Below, piece by piece: positions 36,459-44,983 of a DNA stretch of 64,000 nt (the stretch's first letter is position 1; every line of letters starts with the position of its first letter). Position numbers and translations under genes: made by a program. The notes below the pieces were generated by a model. That model did no database searches, was not told the DNA's origin, and saw nothing but the letters and a program-made list of their open reading frames with translations. This stretch comes from an uncultured Bacilli bacterium (GTDB lineage Bacteria; Bacillota_I; Bacilli_A; RF39; UBA660). Location: positions 22,614-86,613 of the forward strand of contig CANRAH010000005.1 in the NCBI GenBank assembly GCA_947628565.1, written 5' to 3'.

Positions 36459-37412
36459 TTAATAATAATTTATTAAATTTTCTAGAAATTTTTTATATTC
36501 ATTAAATTCGTTATCATTTTCATTTATTTGTAAAACATACAATATTTTTCCATAAAGTATATTTAAATATTTTAATTTATCAATATTTATTTTTTTCTTT
36601 TCCATATGAGAATTTAAACCAAACTTTTTTATATAATATACTTCTTGTCTTATTGCTTTACGATATTTTGAACTAACTTGTGCTTTTTCATTTACTATAA
36701 TTCCTGTTACATTTTGGCTTGCTGATTTATGAACAACATGTATTTTTTTATCATTTAATTCTAATCCCAACTTATATAGCATTTTTCTAACTTTAATTAT
36801 TATTTCACTTGGATTAAAATTTCCTGAAAAAGTCATATCATCTGAATATCTTGTATATGATATGTTCTTTTCTTCACACCAATTTCCCAGTATCTCATCA
36901 AATTCTTTCATAACCAAATTAGAAATATATGCAGATGTTGGTGAACCTTGAGTTAAATGCTCATCATATGTACATAAATATGTTAATAACATCCCTACAG
37001 ATTTTGGAAAATATTCTATAGAAAAGCAAGAATTATATATATCTACAAAAAATATATTTTCAAAGAAATCTACAATATCTAATTTCAATATTATTTTTTT
37101 ATTAATATGTGGAATAGCATTATCTTTTAATGATAAACCTTTATGATATGCTTTAGCATATTTTGATATAGATTTATTGTTAAGGATATTAGTTAAAATT
37201 TGCTTTTGAATATGCTTTAAAAGTGAACTAGGTTCGTGTATAGTTCTATATTTACCATTCCTTTTTCTAATTTTATATATATTATAATTTTTTTCTATAT
37301 TGTTACTAATAGAATATAATGTTTTTATATACTTCTTTTTATCTTTACAATTAAATAAATCGAGAGATAGTAAAAATTCATTACATTCTTTTGTTCCAAT
37401 ATATTTCCACAT
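36459..37412 (-). CDS. Retron-type reverse transcriptase
   Basis: 317 aa from MWKYIGTKECNEF, fixed by GGAGGTAGTAAAA. RT domains in order: RKRNGKYRTIHEP (about 49-61), the retron-specific NAxxH as NAIPH (98-102), LDIVDFF with catalytic Asp (111-117), QGSPTSA (155-161), the YxDD box YTRYSDDMTFSG (YSDD 189-192) and the retron-specific VTG (235-237) in SQNVTGIIVN. It would use the adjacent RNA as template for msDNA. No maturase or endonuclease domain, so not a group II intron protein. Confidence 0.92.
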   Translation of the reverse strand: MWKYIGTKECNEFLLSLDLFNCKDKKKYIKTLYSISNNIEKNYNIYKIRKRNGKYRTIHEPSSLLKHIQKQILTNILNNKSISKYAKAYHKGLSLKDNAIPHINKKIILKLDIVDFFENIFFVDIYNSCFSIEYFPKSVGMLLTYLCTYDEHLTQGSPTSAYISNLVMKEFDEILGNWCEEKNISYTRYSDDMTFSGNFNPSEIIIKVRKMLYKLGLELNDKKIHVVHKSASQNVTGIIVNEKAQVSSKYRKAIRQEVYYIKKFGLNSHMEKKKINIDKLKYLNILYGKILYVLQINENDNEFNEYKKFLENLINYY

Positions 37413-37431
37413 TTTTACTACCTCCACTGAA

Positions 37432-37587
37432 TTGCAGCGCTAATGATATTATAATTTGGAGATGGACTAGCGAAGCTACTACACAACGTGTAGATAAGTC
37501 CTTTGGAAAATTACAATTAATCGTCTTAACTAATTTAATCCCTTAACGACTCGTTAAAGTAGGAATAAATCCAATCACCACTGCAAA
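37432..37587 (-). ncRNA. Retron msr-msd RNA
   Basis: About 155 nt, from just after the extended -10 to 20 nt before the RT start. The ends pair as a1 TTGCAGTG (37579-37586) and a2 CGCTGCAA (37432-37439), 8 bp with one G-U. Inside are a 7-8-bp hairpin CTTTAACG..CGTTAAGG (37541-37559) and a three-way junction closed by GGAC/GTCC (37464-37501) holding CTACAC-GTT-GTGTAG and TAGC-TTC-GCTA hairpins. This is the layout expected for msr followed by msd. The branching G and msd limits were not assigned. Confidence 0.75.
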
Positions 37588-37590
37588 AAT

Positions 37591-37600
37591 ATTATATCAC
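37591..37600 (-). promoter_or_regulatory. Extended -10 promoter of retron RNA
   Basis: TGATATAAT (TGn plus TATAAT, 37591-37599) with no good -35 upstream. Transcription would start 6-8 nt later, at or next to the a1 repeat. Confidence 0.65.
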
Positions 37601-37724
37601 ATAATTTTATTTTTTATATAATTTTATTTTTCATATCTTTTTAATTAAAATAAAATCTCTCTTATCATTAAATATTCTAATGTTTTACACTTTTAACTAT
37701 TATCATTTTATTTAATCATTTTAC

Positions 37725-37976
37725 TTAATTATGATCTTTGACACTTTTTACCTCTTTCAATTCAAATCTATATTTTTGTTTAACATCTGGATATTTTTTA
37801 TGATCTACTTCACTCAAAAACATTTCTAAAGGTCTTATATAAAGACTGTTATCTCCATATAAGGCTCTATACACAACATATTTTTCTTTTGTTTCGGAAT
37901 GATTAGCAACATCAACGACTAAATAATAATCCCCTTTAAAATGTTTATAAATTCCATTAATTTTTAACTCGTTCAT
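37725..37976 (-). CDS. DUF1653 domain-containing protein
   Basis: 83 aa. The family pattern is clear: [20 protein letters not shown], then [22 protein letters not shown] and a Tyr/Lys-rich tail. DUF1653 proteins are small stand-alone beta-rich domains of unknown role, common in many bacteria. Upstream of the retron but separated from it by the retron promoter, so not obviously part of it. Confidence 0.88.
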   Translation of the reverse strand: MNELKINGIYKHFKGDYYLVVDVANHSETKEKYVVYRALYGDNSLYIRPLEMFLSEVDHKKYPDVKQKYRFELKEVKSVKDHN

Positions 37977-38088
37977 AAAATTATTTCTCCCTTCATTATA
38001 TCTTCAGTATACCATATTTTAACAATATGCTTAATTATTTATATAAAATTTTTTTAAAGGTTCAAAGCACAAACTTTATACTTATATA

Positions 38089-39240
38089 TTATTTGCTTAA
38101 TATTTTATCATCAATAAAAACATAATTTAATCTTTTTCCCAATCCACTTAATAACTCATACGTTATTGTTCCAGACTTTGATGCTATCATTTCTGCTGTT
38201 ACTTGATTATCAGCTCCTATTAAAGTAACTATATCCCCCTGTTTAATATTTTTTATATTGGAAACATTAATCACTAATTGATCCATACATATCATTCCAA
38301 TTATTTCTGCATACTCATTTCCAACTAAAACTTTAACATTTTTACATGATAAATTTCTAGGATAACCATCAGCATATCCTATAGAAATAGTGGCTATCTT
38401 TTCTTTGTTCGATGCTTTGTATTTCCTTCCATAACTTACTGTTTCATTTTTATATATTTCTTTAATGCTTGATACTCTTGCTTTAAGAGATAATACTGGC
38501 AAAAGAGAAATATTTTTTTTACAATATGATTTTAAATCACTATGAACTCCATACATTATAATTCCTGTTCTTACATAATCAAATTCTAATTCTGAATAAT
38601 TTAAAACTCCATAACTACTTTGAAGATGAACTTTACCAACATTAATATCGTTAGATTTTAATTCATCAATCAAACTATAAAATCTTTTAATTTGAAGATT
38701 TGTAAATTTAATATCACTTTTCTTATTACTGTCTGCAACACATAAATGAGAAAAAATTCCTAAAACGTCAATATTATCATAATTATAAATTTGTTTTATA
38801 AAATCAATTTTTGAATAATGAATTCCAATTCGATTCATTCCTGTATTTATTTTAATATGAACTTTAAGTTTTTTATTTAATTTAATGGTAGCTATATTCT
38901 TTGCATATTCTTCATCAACTATTGTTTGAATTAAATCATATTCTATAACATATTTTAAATTTTCTATACTAGTATATCCCAAAATAAGAATATTTCCTTT
39001 TATATTATTTTCTCTTAAAGAAATAGCCTCTTCTAAAGTTGCAACTGCAAAATCAAAAATACCAATGTTGTTAAGTTTATGAGAAATCTCTATCATACCA
39101 TGCCCATAAGCATTTGCTTTAACTACCGCCATTATTTTTGTTTTAGGAGAAATTATTTTCTTTATTTCCATAATATTGTGCTTCAAATTATTTAAATCTA
39201 TTTCAACCCAGGCTCTATCCATTAATAATTCATTTTTCAT
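38089..39240 (-). CDS. alr: Alanine racemase
   Basis: 383-aa PLP enzyme making D-alanine for peptidoglycan. PLP-Lys in MAVVKANAYGHGM (Lys about 39), catalytic Tyr in TVSYGRKYKA (about 270), and GMICMDQLVINVSN near residue 310. Full length for the family. Preceded by AGGAGGAAACAA. No vancomycin-resistance partner is adjacent, so a housekeeping role is likely. Confidence 0.95.
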   Translation of the reverse strand: MKNELLMDRAWVEIDLNNLKHNIMEIKKIISPKTKIMAVVKANAYGHGMIEISHKLNNIGIFDFAVATLEEAISLRENNIKGNILILGYTSIENLKYVIEYDLIQTIVDEEYAKNIATIKLNKKLKVHIKINTGMNRIGIHYSKIDFIKQIYNYDNIDVLGIFSHLCVADSNKKSDIKFTNLQIKRFYSLIDELKSNDINVGKVHLQSSYGVLNYSELEFDYVRTGIIMYGVHSDLKSYCKKNISLLPVLSLKARVSSIKEIYKNETVSYGRKYKASNKEKIATISIGYADGYPRNLSCKNVKVLVGNEYAEIIGMICMDQLVINVSNIKNIKQGDIVTLIGADNQVTAEMIASKSGTITYELLSGLGKRLNYVFIDDKILSK

Positions 39241-39461
39241 TTGTTTCCTCCTTTTTAGTAATACACACTAAAAATAAACTAATTTTTTTCAATATAATTA
39301 TATGTAAAAAATATTTATAATACATATATCTATGTACGTCCAAAATGCATATTTGAGAATTGTATAATAATTTAAAAGAGATTATCCACAAATAAAGAGA
39401 AATTATCAAAAAAATGACAATTTCTTTTTATATTTAATCATAAAAATTATAATTTATCCTT

Positions 39462-39965
39462 CTAATTATTTTCAAATTTTACAGTAATATTACCATCACC
39501 TAAATCTTCTAAATTATCAATATGTCCTAGTTTAGTATAGCTATAACTTGTGTCAAATGATTTATAAAATATAACTAAACAATTATTACCGTATAACATT
39601 ATATCTCCTGCAGTAATATGTTTAGGATTTGTTGAATTTGTAGTCAATGAATAATTCATATAAACATACTTTTCATTTTTATTTAATTCTTCCATATTAA
39701 ATTCTTGTGGTAACAAATTCAAAAATTCTTTTACAGTTTCATTATCTTCAATTGTTGCACTATATTTCTTGTTGTTTATAATTACATTAATACTTTTAGC
39801 ATTCTCCATTTTCTCTTTTTCCTCACCTTTATTCTCATCATTATAATTTTCAGTAACTTTTATAATTGAACTATTACTAAATATTTTAACTTGTAATATA
39901 TCAAGTATAATAATTCCAATCAAAAATCCCAAAATAATTAAGGTAACCTTTACACTTTTTTTCAT
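39462..39965 (-). CDS. Membrane-anchored cyclophilin-like fold protein
   Basis: 167 aa. N-terminal membrane anchor (about 7-27: VTLIILGFLIGIIILDILQV), a charged linker, then a cyclophilin-like domain of the PF18050 type (about 58-165: INVIINNKKYSATIEDNET, EYNM-like EFNMEELNKNEKY, ITAGDIMLYGNNCLVIFYKS, YTKLGHID). Family function is not established. The anchor is nearly identical to that of the Ig-like protein at 60.7 kb. Confidence 0.8.
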   Translation of the reverse strand: MKKSVKVTLIILGFLIGIIILDILQVKIFSNSSIIKVTENYNDENKGEEKEKMENAKSINVIINNKKYSATIEDNETVKEFLNLLPQEFNMEELNKNEKYVYMNYSLTTNSTNPKHITAGDIMLYGNNCLVIFYKSFDTSYSYTKLGHIDNLEDLGDGNITVKFENN

Positions 39966-40085
39966 AATTTCACCATTTTTACAAATTAATATTTAAATAT
40001 TTTATTCTTTTAAATAACTATTATAGTATATATTTTTCGTTTATATCATTAACTTCATAATTCATTGCTTTCAATGTTAATTACA

Positions 40086-40502
40086 CTAATATGAATTAAA
40101 TTGTTCTTCTAATTCTACTATTTTTTTCTTATTTATTATGTTTTCATCGTATGTGATAAAGATGTTTAAATTATATTTATTAATATAATCAAAATCACTA
40201 TAGGCACTAATTATTCCATCAGTTTCAAGTAAATCATCTATCATACCTTTTAAGCAGTATTCACAGCATAAATCTTTTATAACGATTCTATATTCCTTTA
40301 TATTATTTTTTGAATATTTATTAAAGGCAACAATCGATGGTATTTTTACTATATCTAAATATAATAATATTTCCATTTTTAAAAGTTTTAATGAAATAAT
40401 ATTAGAAGCATATTCAACATATATTTCGTTTTCTTCATTATTTATTTTAACACTTTTAACACCATCTAAAGTTTTTAAATAATATGCTAAATCATCATTC
40501 AA
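40086..40502 (-). CDS. Tandem heavy-metal-associated-like domain protein
   Basis: 138 aa. The C-terminal half looks like an HMA/CopZ fold with IVIKDLCCEYCLKGMIDDLL, giving a CXXC (CEYC) at the usual loop; the N-terminal half has HMA-like spacing (LKTLDGVKSVKINNEENEI) but no Cys pair. Could bind or shuttle a metal, or sense one. 40 bp downstream of the transglutaminase-like gene, likely same transcript. Family call from pattern only. Confidence 0.6.
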   Translation of the reverse strand: MNDDLAYYLKTLDGVKSVKINNEENEIYVEYASNIISLKLLKMEILLYLDIVKIPSIVAFNKYSKNNIKEYRIVIKDLCCEYCLKGMIDDLLETDGIISAYSDFDYINKYNLNIFITYDENIINKKKIVELEEQFNSY

Positions 40503-40542
40503 GAAATCCGAATATTCTATTTTTAATGTTAGTTTATCAATA

Positions 40543-41433
40543 TTACATATCGTCCTTTTTTTTATATTTTATGCTTTTCTTATCACTATTTTCTACTTTT
40601 AACTGTTCATCAATACCTATACTATAACTAGCATTCTCATAATTTGCAATACAATTAGATAATATTGGATAATACTTAATTAGATCATTTATTGATTTTT
40701 CTAAAACAATAGGAGTACTATTGCCCAATAGTATATTATTATATTCGTCATCTGTTAATACTTTAAAATATCCAAATGAACATATATTTCCCAAATTATC
40801 TTTAAAATTTATTGTAAATGACGAATCAAATAATACAGCTGGGCTATTACCATATCCTTTTGGAAATATAATATTAAACGCATGATTTTCATTATTTCTT
40901 TTCCCTATAACAAATTGAGAATCTATCCCAAGAATTTTAAATATATTATGTGCTAACCCAGTGTTTTCAGAGCAAAAAGCAGCCTTATTTTTATAAAATT
41001 CTTTTATTGACAAACTTTTTTTACCAGTTTTCATTGCGTTAAAATAAAGTAGTTGCCTTTTTTCCAAAGTGTCATAAATATTATCTTTACTTTCTTTACT
41101 TGACATATAATTAAATATTTCAAGCATTAATGGCTTAAAGAGAAATAATTCATTTAAATAAGTTTTTTCTGTTGCTAATTTCTTTATTAATTCAAAATAA
41201 GGTAACACATCATCGTAAATTAAATTAGGGCATTCCTTATTTTTTAATGAAGCAACAGGTTTAAATTTAACTTTACTTGAAATATAATCATCAAAAATAG
41301 TTGTATATCCTTGACCAACTACTTTTTCTTGAGCAATACTTTCTAATTCTTCAATTCTTAATTTTATGAATGACATTATTTCTTCATCAGTTTTCAATTC
41401 AAGAATCTTTTTCTTTATTTCATCCTTTGTCAT
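40543..41433 (-). CDS. Transglutaminase-like cysteine-fold protein
   Basis: 296 aa. Central block KNKAAFCSENTGLAHNIFKI has the Cys, then NENHAFNIIF the His and AVLFDSSFTINF the Asp, in the order and spacing of a transglutaminase-like Cys-His-Asp triad (about residues 155-215). No signal peptide, so cytoplasmic. Such domains act as peptidases or amide-forming enzymes. The C-terminal tail is Lys-rich. Substrate not predictable. Confidence 0.6.
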   Translation of the reverse strand: MTKDEIKKKILELKTDEEIMSFIKLRIEELESIAQEKVVGQGYTTIFDDYISSKVKFKPVASLKNKECPNLIYDDVLPYFELIKKLATEKTYLNELFLFKPLMLEIFNYMSSKESKDNIYDTLEKRQLLYFNAMKTGKKSLSIKEFYKNKAAFCSENTGLAHNIFKILGIDSQFVIGKRNNENHAFNIIFPKGYGNSPAVLFDSSFTINFKDNLGNICSFGYFKVLTDDEYNNILLGNSTPIVLEKSINDLIKYYPILSNCIANYENASYSIGIDEQLKVENSDKKSIKYKKKDDM

Positions 41434-41559
41434 AAATACACTCCTCAGTTTTAATTATTATTATTTAAATCAATTCCATCAATACTTGCTTCATAAATCT
41501 ATTGTTTTAAGTTTATATTATCGCCTTTTTCATGGAATTTAAAATTTTTTTAATGTTGA

Positions 41560-41900
41560 TTGATTTTCTCGTAAAATAGTAATTATCACACATCGTTATC
41601 ATCACCACTTTATTAACAAATAACATTCCAACTTTTTTATTGCAATCGATAAACATTTGTCTTTTCATAATCCGTAATATTGTTATTCTAGTTTTAGTTT
41701 TTCAGGTTGATTAAATAATTCTCCTAATTATTCTTTAAGAAGTTCTAACAATATTTACAGTCTCAGTTTTTAATCTCCCTAAATCTTGATCAAAGACTAA
41801 TTTATCACATTTTAATTTATGTAAGTGAGATAATATTTTAAAATCATAATCAATCCATTCTAAATTGGAATTTTTTCATATATAATAAAATTATATTCTT
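41560..41900 (-). pseudogene. Decayed Fic-domain gene
   Basis: Minus-strand fragments in changing frames read like a Fic/Doc protein: LGRLKTETVNI upstream and MKRQMFIDCNKKVGMLFVNK downstream, the latter being the HxFxDGNxR loop with Gly to Cys and Arg to Lys. Stop codons interrupt between them. No ribosome site or intact start remains. Confidence 0.5.
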
Positions 41901-42046
41901 TTATCAACAATATATTTATTTTTATAAATCACTTTTATATAAATATATTATAACATTTATTTTCAATATTTTTATAGTCTTAAATAAAAAATTTTAAATC
42001 TTATATTAGATATAGTTAATTATATAAGTTTGAAGACTTTTAAAAT

Positions 42047-42076
42047 TTAAAAAAAAGCTAGGGTTATGACCTAGCT
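42047..42076 (-). terminator. Terminator hairpin of recurrent unit, copy 1
   Basis: AGCTAGG / CCTAGCT stem with a T8 tract on the minus strand. Belongs to the dispersed terminator units described in the findings. Confidence 0.65.
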
Positions 42077-42143
42077 CCAAGGAATATTAATTTTAGCTTT
42101 TATTACATTTATCATCACTTTTAACTTTAAAATTAAACAAATC

Positions 42144-42203
42144 CATCCTTTTTATTAAATTAATTTAAAACATATTTTTTGCTACCTAAATGTTACCTAA
42201 AAT
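42144..42203 (-). repeat. Left copy of 37-bp perfect direct repeat
   Basis: CATCCTTTTTATTAAATTAA and the following 17 bases (42144-42180) recur unchanged at 44872-44908. Both copies continue into an ACATTTAGGTA/TTAGGTAAC motif read on the minus strand. The pair flanks a 2.7-kb islet. Confidence 0.8.
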
Positions 42204-42209
42204 ATTTAT

Positions 42210-42462
42210 CTAACTTTTTTCAGCATTTTCACAATCTTATTATTTTTTATATCAGAAATATATAAAACACCAGGTTTTGATCGAGTCATATCCACATTAA
42301 ATAATATTTCTTTATCAAAATCATTTTCATGTTTTTCTAATAATTTTAACCAATATCAGGAGCAATTTTATAAGTTGGAGTTTCTAAAGAAAGGATTTCT
42401 TATATTACAACAGGTCCGTTTCGTTTAGCAATTGAATATTCGCTTTGTATTTTTTTAATAAA
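42210..42462 (-). pseudogene. Unidentified gene remnant
   Basis: A minus-strand series of short open pieces in shifting frames: KRNGPVVI, LETPTYKIAPDIG, then NDFDKEILFNVDMTRSKPGV and IKNNKIVKMLKKVR ending in a stop. At least two in-frame stops or shifts break it. It reads as a degraded protein C-terminus; family not recognised. Confidence 0.45.
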
Positions 42463-42463
42463 G

Positions 42464-43207
42464 TTATTTTAACTTTCCCTGTTTTTGTGATCGAGCAAAT
42501 TCCAATTGTGGATGACTTTCAAAAAGATCAATCACCTCTTCTTGATATTGTAAAACAAATTCTCGTCTAGCTTCACTAGGATAATAACTCGTACGAAGAA
42601 TCCAATCAGCTCTGTCAGGTTTTAGTCTTTGACATAAATCTCTAAAACTACGATATAAAGAGCTCATATCTATTCCTGAAATATGTTTATATTTGCGCAT
42701 AGCTTTAATTTCACGAGCAGATATTTTCTTATACCTTTTTTTTATTTGTTTTAACTCTTTAATAGCGGTAACTACATATCCTGATGTTGATTCATCTGGT
42801 TTAATAGTGGTAGAACTTAAAGCATATTCTGAGCCTTGTGATGTTTTTGATAAGATAACTTTTGCCATTTCCTCTTTTTCTCTTATTCTGCTTGGTATTG
42901 TTGGTTTTACGTCAGCATACTTTCTTGAAATTTCAACAAGCTTTGGCTCTTGTGTTGCATCTAATGCATCTAATACAATTTTAGTTTCTTCCTCTTCTTC
43001 TCCGTCTTCAAAAAGCCAAGCAACTGCATTGTCTTTATTGTATAATTCATTAAAATCTTTATAACCTTTTATCCAATCCCTTGTTTCAGCGGACATTCCT
43101 CCATATTTAGAAGAATGTACTTCCAAATCCCTTTTTATTCTTAGCCTTTCGCCTTCCAATTCATTATAAAAAGCCTGAATTTCATCATAACTCATCTTCT
43201 TCATCAT
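42464..43207 (-). CDS. Hypothetical protein of the repeat-flanked islet
   Basis: 247 aa from MMKKMSYDEIQAF, chosen because GAGGTGGGTGAAG precedes that ATG. Mostly helical, acidic middle (EDGEEEEET), basic C-terminus with KKRYKKISAREIKAMRKYKH. No known domain recognised. It uses Gln, Arg and Trp more than its neighbours, suggesting a different origin. It overlaps the DUF1292 gene upstream by 23 bp and shares its promoter. Confidence 0.7.
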   Translation of the reverse strand: MMKKMSYDEIQAFYNELEGERLRIKRDLEVHSSKYGGMSAETRDWIKGYKDFNELYNKDNAVAWLFEDGEEEEETKIVLDALDATQEPKLVEISRKYADVKPTIPSRIREKEEMAKVILSKTSQGSEYALSSTTIKPDESTSGYVVTAIKELKQIKKRYKKISAREIKAMRKYKHISGIDMSSLYRSFRDLCQRLKPDRADWILRTSYYPSEARREFVLQYQEEVIDLFESHPQLEFARSQKQGKLK

Positions 43208-43445
43208 CTTCACCCACCTCATTAAGTATTTTTTCGTAATATTTAATTACTTCATCATATTCTTTATCATCTTCAATATTTCTTACAATAGGTATACCGT
43301 CATCGGTGATATCAAGTTTAGCAAAATAGATATCATCTCCTTCTTGAGCATTTTCATTCTCACAAAGAACTACATACTCTTGTTTACCCATAAGAAAACG
43401 CATAAGAACATTTTCATCTTCAAACTGAACTAAATTATTTTCCAT
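43185..43445 (-). CDS. DUF1292-like small acidic protein
   Basis: 86 aa. Pattern VQFEDENVLMRFLMGKQEYV, then DDIYFAKLDITDDGIPIVRN and an acidic tail resembles DUF1292 (YrzB) proteins of Firmicutes. Role unknown. First gene behind a strong promoter with an inverted-repeat operator, coupled to the 247-aa gene. Confidence 0.7.
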   Translation of the reverse strand: MENNLVQFEDENVLMRFLMGKQEYVVLCENENAQEGDDIYFAKLDITDDGIPIVRNIEDDKEYDEVIKYYEKILNEVGEDDEEDEL

Positions 43446-43463
43446 ATCTTCCTCCTATAATTC

Positions 43464-43505
43464 CATTTTAACTTATTTATATTATAATGTCAACAAGTTA
43501 AAATG
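43464..43505. promoter_or_regulatory. Inverted repeat flanking the promoter (operator candidate)
   Basis: Perfect 11-bp arms CATTTTAACTT (43464-43474) and AAGTTAAAATG (43495-43505) with one arm over the -10 and the other just upstream of the -35. This is where a dimeric repressor would bind. No regulator gene is adjacent. Confidence 0.55.
43465..43493 (-). promoter_or_regulatory. Promoter of DUF1292-hypothetical operon
   Basis: -35 TTGACA (43488-43493), 17-bp spacer, -10 TAAAAT (43465-43470). Confidence 0.8.
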
Positions 43506-43756
43506 AAATTATCACGATATTTATTTAAAGACAGTCTTTCTATACATTTATCATACATGTATAAAATCTAAGTTTCACTTTTCACCAACATAAAATGTTA
43601 TGTTTTTTTATGTGCTAATACTGAGTACATAATATACATCTTCAGTTTTTGAATAGTTTCTATATCACTTTCACTTATAAAATCTTAATTACACCTCATT
43701 GTTCATTCAGGTAACTATATTTTACTTAAAATTATTTTATCTACAAATATTTATAA

Positions 43757-43920
43757 AACAAAAAGTGCTAGATCGAAAAACCTAGCTTCAATAGCAAACT
43801 GAAATTACACATTCCTAAATTTAAATATTTAAAAATTCTAGTTTTTTCAATAAAATTTAAACTAATAACAAAGAAAAATTAACCATGAGTGGTTGAACTA
43901 CCTCACTATAATAGTTAAAT
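43757..43920 (-). repeat. Recurrent terminator/AT-rich unit, copy 2 (R1)
   Basis: Read on the minus strand: an AT-rich block containing TTTAAATATTTAAATTTAGG and TGTGTAATTTCAGTTTG, then a GCTAG/CTAGC hairpin and TTTTTG. Close relatives lie at 45.49 and 60.1 kb. Confidence 0.7.
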
Positions 43921-44236
43921 ATAACATGAAAAATTTTGGCCTATTATTACAAAATAAATGGATAAAGTAACTATAGTAACAAACATAATATTACTAAACT
44001 GACATTTTAGTTTTCTTTTTAAAAAAATTGTTTTCTCTATAAAAAAATGACAAAAATGATAAATTCAAATAAGGCATAATGTTTTTATCAAAATTACATA
44101 TTCTAGATAAACATGCTGTATCAACTATAATGCATTCAATAAAACATTTATTAACCCAAAAACAAGATATTATGCTCTTCCTAAAAAATTATTATATTTT
44201 ATATCAAAAAAAAATATATATGGCATTACCATATAC

Positions 44237-44803
44237 TTATATTTTTTTTGATTTTATTGCTTCATCATATTCGTTTTGCAATAAATTTAATCTTTGTTGC
44301 CATTGTGGGTCTGTGGAAACTTTATGCTTAGCAACCTCAATTTTTTTTCTTAAATCTATCAAATGTATATCATGTTCTATATTATCTAACACATCATCTA
44401 GTCCCATTTCTAAACCAACATCATGACTGGACTCTAAAGATATTTTACGCGCTTCCAATGATGCACAATTTGCCTCATATTCTTTTCCTTCTTTCATAGC
44501 ATCATATTGAATAATCTTTTGATATAATATCCTTGGGGCTGCTTCAATATGTTGTTCTGCCAACCCAGAAGTAAAATACGCTTGAGGATTTTTTACTACT
44601 TCCCTTAAATATTTTACAACTGAATCTATTTGATGAGGATTTTGCATGACATACTCATCTAGTGCTGCTAAAAACTCGTTTAAATCACCTAACTCTATAA
44701 CACCATCAAAGGTTTCATTATTAAATAAACTAGAATAATACATACATTTATCATTATCTAAAATAGAATTCATTATAAAATTTTCATCCGAATAGCTATA
44801 CAT
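44237..44803 (-). CDS. Hypothetical protein of the repeat-flanked islet
   Basis: 188 aa from an ATG with TAGGAGGTTAATT. No recognised domain. N-terminal third is mixed; the rest is helical with a Gln/Glu-rich coiled-coil-like end (about 130-185). Cytoplasmic. It has its own promoter and lies within the direct-repeat islet but apart from the other two genes. Confidence 0.7.
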   Translation of the reverse strand: MYSYSDENFIMNSILDNDKCMYYSSLFNNETFDGVIELGDLNEFLAALDEYVMQNPHQIDSVVKYLREVVKNPQAYFTSGLAEQHIEAAPRILYQKIIQYDAMKEGKEYEANCASLEARKISLESSHDVGLEMGLDDVLDNIEHDIHLIDLRKKIEVAKHKVSTDPQWQQRLNLLQNEYDEAIKSKKI

Positions 44804-44821
44804 AATTAACCTCCTAAGTTA

Positions 44822-44850
44822 ATACTATCACAAAACATAACCTTTTGCAA
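44822..44850 (-). promoter_or_regulatory. Promoter of 188-aa hypothetical gene
   Basis: -35 TTGCAA (44845-44850), 17-bp spacer, -10 TAGTAT (44822-44827). Confidence 0.65.
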
Positions 44851-44871
44851 GAATTTAAAATATTAATCTTT

Positions 44872-44942
44872 CATCCTTTTTATTAAATTAATTTAAAACA
44901 TATTTTTTCAGAATTTTACTATCTAAATGTTACCTAAAATTT
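44872..44942 (-). repeat. Right copy of 37-bp perfect direct repeat
   Basis: Identical to 42144-42180 over 44872-44908, then after a 9-bp insertion relative to the left copy continues with the same CTAAATGTTACCTAAAAT. Confidence 0.8.
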
Positions 44943-44983
44943 TAGTTGATAATCTTACTCATACAAATTGTAATCTATTCCCA

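Noticed and set aside
36459..37600. Group II intron or diversity-generating retroelement
   Set aside because: The RT has no maturase or HNH region and carries the retron NAxxH and VTG motifs; no template/variable repeat pair was seen nearby.
38089..39240. VanT-type serine/alanine racemase
   Set aside because: The gene lacks the membrane domain of VanT and has no van ligase or dipeptidase beside it; ordinary alanine racemase fits.
44079..44426. 115-codon plus-strand ORF
   Set aside because: Half of it is antisense to the 188-aa minus-strand gene and it has no ribosome site.
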